DNA of 14,759 nt from Candidatus Bathyarchaeota archaeon (GCA_013619005.1 JABXKY010000263.1:1-14759), one strand, 5' to 3'; positions 1 to 7,400 are shown, numbered from the stretch's first letter. Made by a program: numbers and translations. Notes: a model not told the origin generated them from the sequence alone.

Positions 1-1710
1 ACTATATAGCCTCGCTGTGGTGATTGGCCTGAACCAGTAATAGTATGTGGGCACAAACCGCACTGGAGCATAGTCTACCTCTAGCATATTCATAGCCTCA
101 GCGACCTTGTCGCCTACGCCGAGAGCGGTCCCATATACAAGCCACCTCCCCCACATGTTGATATCCTCGGGACCGTAACGGTCAAGCTGGCTGAAATCGC
201 TCAGGTGAGCCTTGAACGCATCCCACTGGAGTTTCTCCCGCAGGTTGTCGTCCTTCCAGTACCCAAACAGGGTTGTAGGGAACAACGCCGCTATGATGAC
301 CTGGAGCAGGGGAATCAGACTATATACAAGAGCCTTGAAGAACACCCAGTCGGCGTTCGGGGATACAGTAAAGGCGCCAGCCAGGATTAAACTGGACATG
401 AGACAGAGGGCCGCAGGCATCACCAGCTCCTTCTTGCCATTTACCGTGAACTCTTTAGCCACCTTCTCGTCGGTGCTGGTCGTAAGTTTACTGTATTTTG
501 CCTGTATTAAGCCGAGCCTAGATGCGTCCACGCTATTTGATTTGCCTCTCTCAGCCATCTCATTCATGTTTTGAGGGGTAACCACGTCATTTACCGCTAT
601 GGAGCTCAGGAAATCCATGACCCTGTCCTCGTAACGGTCCAATCCTTGGTCATCCAAAATCTCGATGGTGGCCTCTGTCTCCTCGGTGCTGATACGGATC
701 TTCTCCTTGATGTGAAGGTCCAGAAGGGTGGCGTAGAAGCCGTCCTCATCGAAATCAGCTGCATCACTCTTGAAAACAAGGTTCACGACCCAGGCAGCCC
801 TGTCCTTGTTGGGGACCACGCTCAGGGTTCTGGGGACCACGTAATCTTTTTCCTTCCCAACCCGGTTCCAGATCATGTAGAGGCCGATGGGCATCACAAA
901 GCCCGCGAGCCGCATGACCCAAATGGATAAACTCGCAATCATATACTCGATCCATAGTACCCTGTTAGCATTTACAGTGAGGGACTCGACGTCCTGGACC
1001 ATCCTCTGATCTCCCTCAAGAATGTCGAGGACGCCATGAGTCATGAGAAACTCGAACTCGAGAAGCTGGTCCTCACCCGAGGTCCCTGAGAACACTATCA
1101 TGTTCATGTCCGTTGTCTTCTTGAGGGTGGGCGGATGCGAGTAACTTTTTACGATATAACCCGGATCCTCGAAAGCCACTCGCACCTTCTCGTAGGGGAG
1201 GTGTACGCTGGCCAACTTCAGGTTGAGGTGGACGTTCTCGTCGTCGACCTCAAGGGGAGGCTTGATCTTGAACGTGTACTTGACCGTGTACTCTCCGGGG
1301 GTGTACCCCTCGGGCCTGAAAGCCCCTGCCTCGTTTCTGTATGCTAAACTGTTTATCTGCATCTCGGTGTTATACGATGTTTCATCAAGGGTTGAAAACT
1401 GACCTGCATAGTCCTTGACGTATCGAATGGTGTTTGCGGGTGCCTCGATGTCAACGAGCAGGATGTGGGGGTTCTGTAAAGGCGATGTTGATAACTGGTC
1501 CTCCCAGAACCGGAAGAGGAACCTTTTCCCCTCGACGTTGATCTTGTAGGTGAACGTCTCCTCAAGTGTCCCGTCAGAGTAGAATACCGCAGAGTAATCC
1601 GAGACTACGGCGTCCCCCTCAAATGCATCGAGAGGTTGAGCCACGTTGATGGCCAGAGCTAGGCCAAGTGTGATGACAAGTAATAGCCTGATCTGGTTAC
1701 TCTCGTTCAA
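1..1710 (-). CDS. DUF2207 domain membrane protein (C-terminus beyond window)
   Basis: The frame is open from a TTG at 1710 to the left edge: 570 codons and no stop. The start is supported by GGTGA five bases upstream, inside the end of lemA. Residues 7-24 form a signal-peptide-like hydrophobic stretch, followed by a beta-rich extracytoplasmic region to about residue 250. Membrane segments are visible at about 256-280, 429-448 and 458-480. After residue 485 comes the family-typical block with W..FK..L.D.S and, near the edge, YGTALGVGDKVAEAM. This order (signal, DUF2207 ectodomain, membrane helices, soluble tail) matches the DUF2207 family, often encoded next to LemA in bacteria and archaea. 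Its biochemical role is unknown; an envelope function is inferred. The family is usually near 550-620 residues, so little should be missing. The start codon could be a later one. Confidence 0.85.
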   Translation of the reverse strand, partial: MNESNQIRLLLVITLGLALAINVAQPLDAFEGDAVVSDYSAVFYSDGTLEETFTYKINVEGKRFLFRFWEDQLSTSPLQNPHILLVDIEAPANTIRYVKDYAGQFSTLDETSYNTEMQINSLAYRNEAGAFRPEGYTPGEYTVKYTFKIKPPLEVDDENVHLNLKLASVHLPYEKVRVAFEDPGYIVKSYSHPPTLKKTTDMNMIVFSGTSGEDQLLEFEFLMTHGVLDILEGDQRMVQDVESLTVNANRVLWIEYMIASLSIWVMRLAGFVMPIGLYMIWNRVGKEKDYVVPRTLSVVPNKDRAAWVVNLVFKSDAADFDEDGFYATLLDLHIKEKIRISTEETEATIEILDDQGLDRYEDRVMDFLSSIAVNDVVTPQNMNEMAERGKSNSVDASRLGLIQAKYSKLTTSTDEKVAKEFTVNGKKELVMPAALCLMSSLILAGAFTVSPNADWVFFKALVYSLIPLLQVIIAALFPTTLFGYWKDDNLREKLQWDAFKAHLSDFSQLDRYGPEDINMWGRWLVYGTALGVGDKVAEAMNMLEVDYAPVRFVPTYYYWFRPITTARLYS

Positions 1711-2259
1711 TTAATTCACCGATATGTCCGGCGGGTTCTCAATCTTCTCCTCGAACTCAAGGTACCCCAGCTTGGAGGCGCCCGCGTACCCTGCCAGGAG
1801 GCTGCTGGGGATAGTCTCCTGCATGGTGTTGTACTCCTGAACCACGTTGTTGAACGTGTACCTGTGGCGGGCGATCTCATCCTCCACATCAATGATGGCC
1901 TCCATGAGGTTCTGGACCCCCTCGGATGCCTTGAGGTCCGGGTAAGCCTCGGCAACGGCCAATAGGCTCCCTGTAATGGTCCTCGTCTCGGTCTCAAGCT
2001 CGCCCAGGTTCTCCGCGGTATCGATGCCCGCCCTTAGCCTGGCGATGGACTCGAATAACTCGCGCTCGTGCTTCACGTACCCCTTGACGGCTCCGAGAAG
2101 CTGCTCTATCATATCCAGCCGCTTCTTCATGGCCACCTTGATCTGTCCCATCGTTGCTTCCGCAGCGTTCCTATACTTTTTAAAATCGTTGTAGATGTTG
2201 ACGGATGAGTAGCCGAGTGCCAACAGCACCCCAATCAGTAGATACACGTAAGCTTGCAT
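1711..2259 (-). CDS. lemA: LemA family protein
   Basis: This 182-residue protein has one N-terminal membrane segment (about residues 3-18) and then a long alpha-helical soluble part, as in the LemA family. Family features visible are YNDFKKYRNA after the membrane helix, KKRLDMIEQLLGAVKGYVKHE near residues 45-65, AEAYPDLKA near 103-111, and the VEDEIARHRYTFNNVVQEYN block. The length is normal. The ATG at 2259 is preceded by a GGGGA Shine-Dalgarno-like sequence. LemA proteins are membrane-anchored helical-bundle proteins of unclear function, commonly linked to envelope homeostasis and to DUF2207 or HtpX partners. Here the gene follows the M23-like gene by 32 bases and abuts the DUF2207 gene with no spacer, so co-transcription is likely. 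Confidence 0.92.
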   Translation of the reverse strand: MQAYVYLLIGVLLALGYSSVNIYNDFKKYRNAAEATMGQIKVAMKKRLDMIEQLLGAVKGYVKHERELFESIARLRAGIDTAENLGELETETRTITGSLLAVAEAYPDLKASEGVQNLMEAIIDVEDEIARHRYTFNNVVQEYNTMQETIPSSLLAGYAGASKLGYLEFEEKIENPPDISVN

Positions 2260-2291
2260 TGAATCCCCTGAAACTAGTCTGCATGTGATGA

Positions 2292-3245
2292 TTAAAAACT
2301 AGCGTTCAGCTGCACCTCAATCCACTCCCCTACCTCAATGTCAAGAATATCATGTCTAAAGGGAATGATTTTTACCAATGTTTCCTTGACCGACCTCAGA
2401 GTAAGGGAGAGACCGAGAATAGGTTTCCCTTTAACAGAGAAAGAAAACCCCCTGCAGTCTGCCTTGCATGACCCATTGAAAGCCTGTGTGATATCGGCGA
2501 TATCCCTTCCCAGGAGCTTGATGGTCCCACTGCTTGGCGGGTTATGAATGTGGGCGCCCATCCAGCCATAGTAGGGGATTCCGCCATCGAGAAACGCGGG
2601 CTCTTCCCCCACATCACCTACCAGCCCAATTGCGTTGGATTCCATCTGAATATAGGAAAACTCGGGTTGAACGTGTATGACCTCTCCCGCTAACTCCTCG
2701 GCGGGTTCACCGACGGTGTTCCCGATCCTGCTGAGGTTAAACCCCCCTCTAGCCCTTACCGGGTCACCGGGTCGCCTGACCTCGGCGTGGAAGTGCGGGG
2801 AAGTACCATACCCATAGTAACCAGACCTGATGGTGGCGGCAATCACATCCCCCACACGCACATCATCGCCCACCTCTACCAGGGGGTCAGCGTGAAGGAG
2901 CTTGGTGACGGTCTCCGGGTTGTCCTTGTTTCTGATAACGATAACGGATTCATGGTCCGCGGCCTCGAATCCATGCCCACTGGGAGCCTTGACCTCCCTG
3001 AGCAACACCACCTCACCGTCGACAGGACTGTACGCCTCCCCGCCAAACCTCTCACCGGGGTACAGGTCTACCCCTGTGTTGAGCTTGTGAGAAGGGTAAG
3101 GGCTGTTGAAGAAGGCGTACCTGCCCCCCTCTGGGCAGTAGAGCTTGACTCCTTCAGCCTCGGCGACTGGGATCATCCGTGTCAACGTGAACAGGTACAC
3201 GGGTACGCTATCCCTGAAAATGGTTTCGAGAAAGGTGTAACGCAT
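2292..3245 (-). CDS. M23-like (LytM/lysostaphin fold) protein with altered metal site
   Basis: 317 residues. Residues 50-160 carry the hallmarks of the M23 beta-sheet fold: SHKLNTGVDLYPG (52-64), SPVDGEVV (73-80), LLHADPLVEVGDDVRVGD (116-133), and the terminal HxH motif SPHFHAEVR (149-157, H151 and H153). H118 matches the conserved histidine of the Y.H element. In active M23 enzymes the first ligands are HxxxD; here the residue four before D60 is Asn56, and the nearest His is H53, so peptidase activity is doubtful. The C-terminal 150 residues are a region I do not recognise. There is no clear signal peptide with this ATG; a start at Met24 is possible but has no better ribosome site. It is probably the first gene of a unit with lemA and the DUF2207 gene. 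Confidence 0.72.
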   Translation of the reverse strand: MRYTFLETIFRDSVPVYLFTLTRMIPVAEAEGVKLYCPEGGRYAFFNSPYPSHKLNTGVDLYPGERFGGEAYSPVDGEVVLLREVKAPSGHGFEAADHESVIVIRNKDNPETVTKLLHADPLVEVGDDVRVGDVIAATIRSGYYGYGTSPHFHAEVRRPGDPVRARGGFNLSRIGNTVGEPAEELAGEVIHVQPEFSYIQMESNAIGLVGDVGEEPAFLDGGIPYYGWMGAHIHNPPSSGTIKLLGRDIADITQAFNGSCKADCRGFSFSVKGKPILGLSLTLRSVKETLVKIIPFRHDILDIEVGEWIEVQLNASF

Positions 3246-3281
3246 TTAAGTGAATGAGTAGCTATTGTGTGTTGAGTCTTT

Positions 3282-3575
3282 ATGGAGCCAGCTCTCAGGG
3301 GAATACTGGAAAAGGTTATCGACGACGAGCTCAGCGACGACAAACTGGAAAGCAACTACCGCGTCTTCACGAACTTCAAGAACAGGGGACTCATTGACAG
3401 CGTCCGCAGCGCCATGTTCGGCAGGATATACACGAGGACCTATAACGCGTGGCTGGACTACAAGTCAAACGACGAGACCCCTGTGAGCCAGCTTGAGGCA
3501 GCCGAGTTCGGTAGGATTTTCGAGATCAGGTCCATGGAAATCAAGAGCAAGATAACGGAATCCGCGAGTTTTTAG
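3282..3575 (+). CDS. Small hypothetical protein, 97 residues
   Basis: I do not recognise this protein. It is charged and predicted mostly helical, with no membrane segment and no cysteines. Notable stretches are DELSDDKLESNYRVFTNF near residues 15-32 and an aromatic/arginine patch RIYTRTYNAWLDY at 48-60. It is divergent from the M23-like gene, with a 36-base spacer. An A/T element (CATTTAAG, near 3243-3250) sits about 34 bases upstream of the ATG, consistent with a short leader. Its last 35 bases overlap, tail to tail, the end of the minus-strand 84-residue gene. Coding status rests on the full-length frame, its amino acid composition and the upstream A/T element only. Confidence 0.55.
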   Translation: MEPALRGILEKVIDDELSDDKLESNYRVFTNFKNRGLIDSVRSAMFGRIYTRTYNAWLDYKSNDETPVSQLEAAEFGRIFEIRSMEIKSKITESASF

Positions 3576-3795
3576 ATTCTTTCACGAACCTCTCAAGTTC
3601 GCTGAACCTGAACTCCTCGTCATGCAGAAGCTGGTAATCGTAGGGTGTTCCCTTTCCCAGGATAACGGTAAGCCTATCCATGCCGTCAGGCTGGTAGCTC
3701 ATCAGAACCTTGATGGTTAGCCTTGAGAAGCCCTGTGCCCTCATGTAACGGTAAACACCGATACGCTCCTGTGGCGTCAGATCACTTGGTCTCAA
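3541..3795 (-). CDS. Small hypothetical protein, 84 residues
   Basis: I do not recognise this family. The protein starts LTPQERIGVYRYMRAQGFSR, which resembles a helical, possibly HTH-like segment. A short beta-like stretch DRLTVILGKG follows, then an acidic/aromatic HDEEFRFSELERFVKE helix. The TTG start at 3795 lies one base past the stop codon of the upstream 43-residue gene. The GGAG within that gene's last codons sits four bases before the TTG, so translational coupling is likely, and this is the best evidence that both are real genes. The last 35 bases overlap the convergent 97-residue gene, so one of the two C-termini could be misassigned. Confidence 0.55.
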   Translation of the reverse strand: MRPSDLTPQERIGVYRYMRAQGFSRLTIKVLMSYQPDGMDRLTVILGKGTPYDYQLLHDEEFRFSELERFVKESKNSRIPLSCS

Positions 3796-3796
3796 A

Positions 3797-3928
3797 CTAC
3801 TCCTCTGGCTCCTTGGGCTTCACGGTAGCCTCGAACTCTTTGATCTTTTCCTCAATGTCAGCTTGCTTGTCTTTGAGCTTTTTCATCCGTTCAAGCAGCT
3901 CCCTGAGTTTTTCGTCCTCTGAAGCCAA
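3797..3928 (-). CDS. 43-residue charged coiled-coil miniprotein
   Basis: The reading frame on the minus strand starts at TTG 3928 and ends in TAG at 3797. It encodes a 43-residue, highly charged peptide with heptad-like spacing (LRELLERMKKLKDKQADIEE), consistent with a single coiled-coil helix and a Pro/Glu-rich tail ending KPKEPEE. There is an upstream in-frame TAA, so the start must lie within a short interval. TTG is the only usual start codon there apart from the internal ATG at Met15. No Shine-Dalgarno is visible. A T-rich TATA-like element (TTTTTAA on the minus strand) lies about 35 bases upstream, which would give a very short leader. The function is unknown; it may act with the 84-residue product encoded immediately downstream. 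Confidence 0.5.
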   Translation of the reverse strand: MASEDEKLRELLERMKKLKDKQADIEEKIKEFEATVKPKEPEE

Positions 3929-3958
3929 AGTTATCGTGTAGATGAAAGGAAATTGTGG

Positions 3959-3967
3959 TTAAAAAGG
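3959..3967 (-). promoter_or_regulatory. T-rich element: possible TATA box or terminator tract
   Basis: The minus-strand sequence CCTTTTTAA lies 17 bases after the stop of the ATC-hydrolase-like gene and about 35 bases before the TTG of the 43-residue gene. It could act as an archaeal oligo-T terminator for the first or a TATA element for the second. Composition and position are the only evidence. Confidence 0.3.
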
Positions 3968-3983
3968 AAATGGAGGAGACAGA

Positions 3984-4454
3984 CTATTCCTCGGGCTGTT
4001 TTACCAGGAATAGGCAGTGTTTGTCGTCCTTGGTCAGTATCTCGGGGATCTGGACATCTATGTCAGGACGGTATGTCTGCCAGAAGGCGTGGTGGAAGTA
4101 CTGGCAGTAAAGCAGCCCTACATCGTTGCATCCCCTCTCACGCCAGATGCGCTCATGGGTGCACAGGTACGTGTAGCTCCTCAGGAAGTTGTCGGTGTAC
4201 TCGACCCTGTCCTTCTCCGTCTCGGGGTGCCCCGGTAAGTCGTAGTGGTCAAAAAGGCTCCTCATGTTGATGGGTCTTCCCTCCTCCTCGTGACGCTTCC
4301 TGAGGCGCTCACCCCTTATCTTGCCGTAGTTCTGGATGGCCCTTATGAGCGCAGCTTTTCCTTCCTCGCCGAAGCTGTCCACCATCTCACGAGCCATCGT
4401 GCTGTACATTAGGGCCCAGAGATCGGCGAACTCAGCGATATCGTCTTGTGCCAT
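3984..4454 (-). CDS. L-2-amino-thiazoline-4-carboxylic acid hydrolase family protein
   Basis: 156 residues. The order of conserved blocks matches the ATC-hydrolase family: an N-terminal helical part with W13ALMYSTMAREMVDSFGEEG and RAIQNYGKIRGERL, then SLFDHYDLPG (66-75), then a cysteine-containing half. That half has C98 (LCTHERIW), C109, YC117 before YFHHAF, YRPDI, and a final DDKHC147LF block where the family usually has GD..C.F. The founding bacterial enzyme opens the thiazoline ring of ATC on the way to L-cysteine. Most homologues, especially archaeal ones, are uncharacterised, so the substrate is not known here. The ATG is preceded by GGGGAT at a usable distance and by a TATA-like element. 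It is divergent from the first MFS gene, sharing a 129-base intergenic region. Confidence 0.75.
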   Translation of the reverse strand: MAQDDIAEFADLWALMYSTMAREMVDSFGEEGKAALIRAIQNYGKIRGERLRKRHEEEGRPINMRSLFDHYDLPGHPETEKDRVEYTDNFLRSYTYLCTHERIWRERGCNDVGLLYCQYFHHAFWQTYRPDIDVQIPEILTKDDKHCLFLVKQPEE

Positions 4455-4486
4455 GATATTATCCCCAGAAATTTCGAGCCTTGAGC

Positions 4487-4494
4487 ATATAAAA
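4487..4494 (-). promoter_or_regulatory. TATA-like element of the ATC-hydrolase-like gene
   Basis: On the minus strand this reads TTTTATAT, centred about 36 bases before the ATG at 4454. That spacing would give a leader of roughly ten bases containing the GGGGAT ribosome site at 4461-4466. Confidence 0.5.
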
Positions 4495-4583
4495 TCATGG
4501 ATAGAAATAGTCCTATGTACTCAGCACGGTTTTTCAGGTACAGTTAAAAGAAGGATGCTCTTCAAACGGGGTACCGATGTGTC

Positions 4584-5810
4584 ATGTCCATCATAGAGAG
4601 GATTCGCAGAGACAAACAGTTACTTAACCTGTCCCTAGCGACGGCTCTGCGCGGCATGCGTGACAACCTCAGGTACATCATCTGGCAGCCATTTGCGCTG
4701 AGCCTTGGAATTCCCATCAGAGATATCGGCGCCCTTGAAAGCCTCATGGACCTCGCCAAGATAATCATCCAACCAGTCCTCGGCGCGGCATCTGACGTCT
4801 ACGGCAGGAAAAAGTTCCTCATAGCGAGGGAGCTCACCGTGTTGGCGGCTGGAATGTGCTTCCTTTTTGCAGAGTCATGGCAACTGCTCGCGGCTGGCAT
4901 GATATTCATCGGGTTCGGAATCGCGTTGATACCAATCTGGAACAGCACCGTCGCCGAGTCAGTCGAGGCGAACGAGATGGGGGAGGTGTTCAGCATTCTG
5001 GGCAGCGCCTACATGACCACGGGTATGATCGGCACGGTGGCGGCTGGCTGGCTGGCGGACAACATGGGGTACAGGATAGTCTACGCCATCTCCGTGGGGT
5101 TCGCGGTGCTGTCACTGTTAGTCACGGTTTTCAAGATCGATGAGACCCACAAGCCGTCGGGGGAGGTAAAGTTCACCGTCAGGGAGGCGTTTACGTCACT
5201 CCTGGACACGTTCAGGCCGCCCAGGTACATGTGGGGGTACTACATCGCCATGTCAGTGGACCTGTTCGCTTTCAGCGTGGGGTGGAGGCTCATCAATGGC
5301 CTGCTGGCGGAGGTGTACGGGTTCACACCTGGGATGCTTGGACTGATGAACGCGGTGAACACGGGGGCGATGGCCTTGTTCCAGATAGTGCTGGGCAGGC
5401 ACGTTGATAGGTACGGTTACAAAAAGTTCCTGACGATTAGCCAGATAATCTCAAGCGTCCTCCTGGCCATGTTGCTGTTCTTCCCGAGCTATCATGTCGC
5501 CATAGTCGCCAGTGTAATGATGGGGCTGGGCGCCGCTTTATGGATGCCAGCAGAGCAGGCATGGGTGGCCAAGAACGTTGACCCCGAGCAGAGGGCGAAG
5601 TCAATCGGTGGATACAGCACGTTCAGGGGCCTCGTTGCGTTACCGGGTCCATTCATAGGGGGAATCGTGTATGATAGGTACGGGTACCACGGACCTCTGG
5701 TCATCAACCTGGTTCTGGCTGTGATAGATGTGGGGCTCCTCTGGTTCCTTGTAAAGGACAACGCCAGGGAGGAGAGCGAGCTACTCGACGACCCTGAGCT
5801 CGAGAATTAG
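4584..5810 (+). CDS. MFS transporter
   Basis: 408 residues with about twelve hydrophobic segments, split by a hydrophilic central loop at about 184-215, as in the major facilitator superfamily. Motif A appears after the second helix as GAASDVYGRKKF (67-78) and again in the second half as GRHVDRYGYKKF (271-282), the usual pseudo-repeat. DPEQRAKSIGG (333-343) precedes the eleventh helix. It is a secondary transporter of the cytoplasmic membrane; the substrate cannot be read from sequence. The ATG was chosen because the nearby upstream ATG and GTG are out of frame. GTTAAAAG near 4543 is a candidate TATA element, and GGGG at 4568-4571 is a weak ribosome site. The last 30 bases overlap the convergent TIGR04076 gene. 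Confidence 0.9.
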   Translation: MSIIERIRRDKQLLNLSLATALRGMRDNLRYIIWQPFALSLGIPIRDIGALESLMDLAKIIIQPVLGAASDVYGRKKFLIARELTVLAAGMCFLFAESWQLLAAGMIFIGFGIALIPIWNSTVAESVEANEMGEVFSILGSAYMTTGMIGTVAAGWLADNMGYRIVYAISVGFAVLSLLVTVFKIDETHKPSGEVKFTVREAFTSLLDTFRPPRYMWGYYIAMSVDLFAFSVGWRLINGLLAEVYGFTPGMLGLMNAVNTGAMALFQIVLGRHVDRYGYKKFLTISQIISSVLLAMLLFFPSYHVAIVASVMMGLGAALWMPAEQAWVAKNVDPEQRAKSIGGYSTFRGLVALPGPFIGGIVYDRYGYHGPLVINLVLAVIDVGLLWFLVKDNAREESELLDDPELEN

Positions 5811-6053
5811 CGGGTTGTACCCATCTGGGCATGCATGACGAGCCACAAGGGTCCCGTCGTCTGCCTGTGCAAATGCGACGTTTCCTCCCTGTGCCATGGC
5901 GTATATCTTTGGCATGACGCTGTACAATGCGTGGAGGCACAGCCTTCCCTCTATCTCATGGGTGTCCCAGTCGAAGGTTATCTCGTCCCCGACCTTGTTT
6001 CCTGCATCGCAGTGACCCTCCTGACTGATTACGGTTGCTTTTATCTTGACCAT
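5781..6053 (-). CDS. TIGR04076 family protein
   Basis: This 90-residue protein matches the TIGR04076 pattern over its whole length. It opens KIKATVISQEGHCDAGNKVGDE, with C15 in the GhC.aG.K.GD signature. A middle block with C39 (EGRLCLHALYSVMPKI) and a GG at 56-57 follow, and it ends with HACPDGYNPLILELRVVE, with C75 in the family CPD..NP motif. Three conserved cysteines suggest metal or iron-sulfur binding, but no function is established. The ATG at 6053 is preceded by a TATA element at leaderless spacing. It is transcribed divergently from the second MFS gene and its 3' end overlaps the first MFS gene by 30 bases. Confidence 0.88.
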   Translation of the reverse strand: MVKIKATVISQEGHCDAGNKVGDEITFDWDTHEIEGRLCLHALYSVMPKIYAMAQGGNVAFAQADDGTLVARHACPDGYNPLILELRVVE

Positions 6054-6075
6054 GCCCTGTGTAGCTGCTTCAGTG

Positions 6076-6083
6076 TATATAAA
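6076..6083 (-). promoter_or_regulatory. TATA box of the TIGR04076 gene (leaderless spacing)
   Basis: The minus strand reads TTTATATA, centred about 26 bases before the ATG at 6053. That is the classic archaeal TATA-to-start distance, so transcription should begin at or within a few bases of the start codon. No convincing Shine-Dalgarno is present, which agrees. Confidence 0.6.
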
Positions 6084-6116
6084 TTCCAGCAGGGAAGGTT
6101 CAGAGGAGTCAACCAG

Positions 6117-6124
6117 TTTTTAAG
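6117..6124 (+). promoter_or_regulatory. TATA-like element of the second MFS gene
   Basis: TTTTTAAG is centred about 44 bases before the ATG at 6165. Transcription from it would start near 6146 and include the GGGGG ribosome site at 6154-6158, six bases before the start. A second A/T palindrome, CTATATAG at 6133-6140, is closer but would leave the ribosome site outside the transcript. Confidence 0.4.
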
Positions 6125-6164
6125 TAAGTAGCCTATATAGCAGGCATATTTCTGGGGGAAAATT

Positions 6165-7400
6165 ATGGGAGTCCGAAGCAGCCTTAAAAATGGGAGAGAC
6201 TTCCTCGCGAGACAGTCCCATAACTACAGGATGATGATAGTCAGGAGCGGCGGGGGCATGTTCCTGTTCAACCTGACGGGCCAGTACAGCAGCATATTCA
6301 CCAAGGCGCTAGGGGCGGACAACATGACCATCGCGTGGCTGAGCAGCGTCAGCAGCTTCATCAGCATGCTCATCAGCATGCCCGTGGGGTACGTCACCGA
6401 CAACTATAACCTCAAGAAGGTGATGGGGGCGGGGCTGTTCCTCAACATCGCCATGGTGGGCATGTACGCCTTCGCCCAGGACTGGAGGTGGATATTCGTC
6501 GCCATGGTCATAAACCCGTTCACTATGGCTCTCATGTTCAGGAGCCAGCAGGTCATCATAACAAATGAGCTCGACAGCGCCGAGAGGGCGAGGGGAATGG
6601 GGGTCAGGATGCAGATAGCCATGATCCTTGGCCTGATCAGCCCGATCCCGGCCGCCTTCCTTGTGAAAAGCTGGGGCGGCCTCACCCTTGAGGGCATCAG
6701 ACCGCTTTACTACATCAGGTTCGTGGGCATGATCATAATCTACAGCTATGTCTACATCAAGCTCACAGATGTCCTGCCTATGCCGAGGGCGAAGAAATCG
6801 ACCGGTTTCATAGATGATTTCAGGGAGGTCCTTGATGAGGGCGGCAGAAAGCTCAAGGTGATGATAGTGGTCGGCGCCCTTGGTGCCCTAGTCTGGTCAA
6901 CGATACAGAGCTTCACGTACCTGTACGCCGCGGAGATCAAGGGAGCCGACGAGCTGATCCTGGGCCTGCTGCCCACGGTTGAAACGATAGCGTTTGTCCT
7001 GTTCGCGACCCCCATGAACAACCTGGCGGATACTAAGGGCAGGAAGTACGCGTTCCTCTTGGTTCGACCGGCGTTGTGGATGTTCTTTGTCCTGGTGATC
7101 CTTGCACCGAACCAGTACTGGCTGCTCGTAGCATGGTTCCTCAGGGGCATCGGAATGAGCACAAGCGCGTACAACACCTTGTTCCTTGAGATGGTGCCAG
7201 CTGAGCAACGGGGCAGGTGGATGGGGCTCAGCAACACGTTCAGCGCGCTGATAAGGATCGGGGCGCCCCTCCTGGGCGGCCTCATGTATGATAGCAACCT
7301 GCCCTGGCTGCTGTTCGCGGTCCCGTTGGCCGTGGATATGTTGGTCCGTATACCCATATTCCACTTCTATGTGCCCGAGACACTCCCGAAGCAGGAGTAG
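6165..7400 (+). CDS. MFS transporter (second, divergent paralogue)
   Basis: 411 residues, with the twelve-helix major facilitator layout and a central hydrophilic loop at about 201-230. The first-half motif A is degenerate (PVGYVTDNYNLKK, 73-85), keeping only the aspartate. The second-half copy is better preserved (NNLADTKGRKYAF, 285-297). VPAEQRGRWMGLSNTFSALI (344-363) parallels the DPEQRAKSIGG block of the 4584-5810 transporter, so the two are distant paralogues. The substrate is unknown. The ATG has a strong GGGGG ribosome site six bases upstream. The gene converges on the third reductive-dehalogenase-like gene, leaving a 93-base gap, so it is not in that operon; any functional link rests on proximity only. 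Confidence 0.9.
   Translation: MGVRSSLKNGRDFLARQSHNYRMMIVRSGGGMFLFNLTGQYSSIFTKALGADNMTIAWLSSVSSFISMLISMPVGYVTDNYNLKKVMGAGLFLNIAMVGMYAFAQDWRWIFVAMVINPFTMALMFRSQQVIITNELDSAERARGMGVRMQIAMILGLISPIPAAFLVKSWGGLTLEGIRPLYYIRFVGMIIIYSYVYIKLTDVLPMPRAKKSTGFIDDFREVLDEGGRKLKVMIVVGALGALVWSTIQSFTYLYAAEIKGADELILGLLPTVETIAFVLFATPMNNLADTKGRKYAFLLVRPALWMFFVLVILAPNQYWLLVAWFLRGIGMSTSAYNTLFLEMVPAEQRGRWMGLSNTFSALIRIGAPLLGGLMYDSNLPWLLFAVPLAVDMLVRIPIFHFYVPETLPKQE

Noticed and set aside
2787..3257. 156-residue plus-strand open frame opposite the M23-like gene
   Set aside because: The opposite strand carries the M23 motifs; this frame has no domain and no promoter of its own.
6752..7357. 201-residue minus-strand open frame opposite the second MFS gene
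   Set aside because: It mirrors a transporter with clear membrane helices; its Arg/Ser/Thr-rich composition is typical of a reverse-strand shadow.
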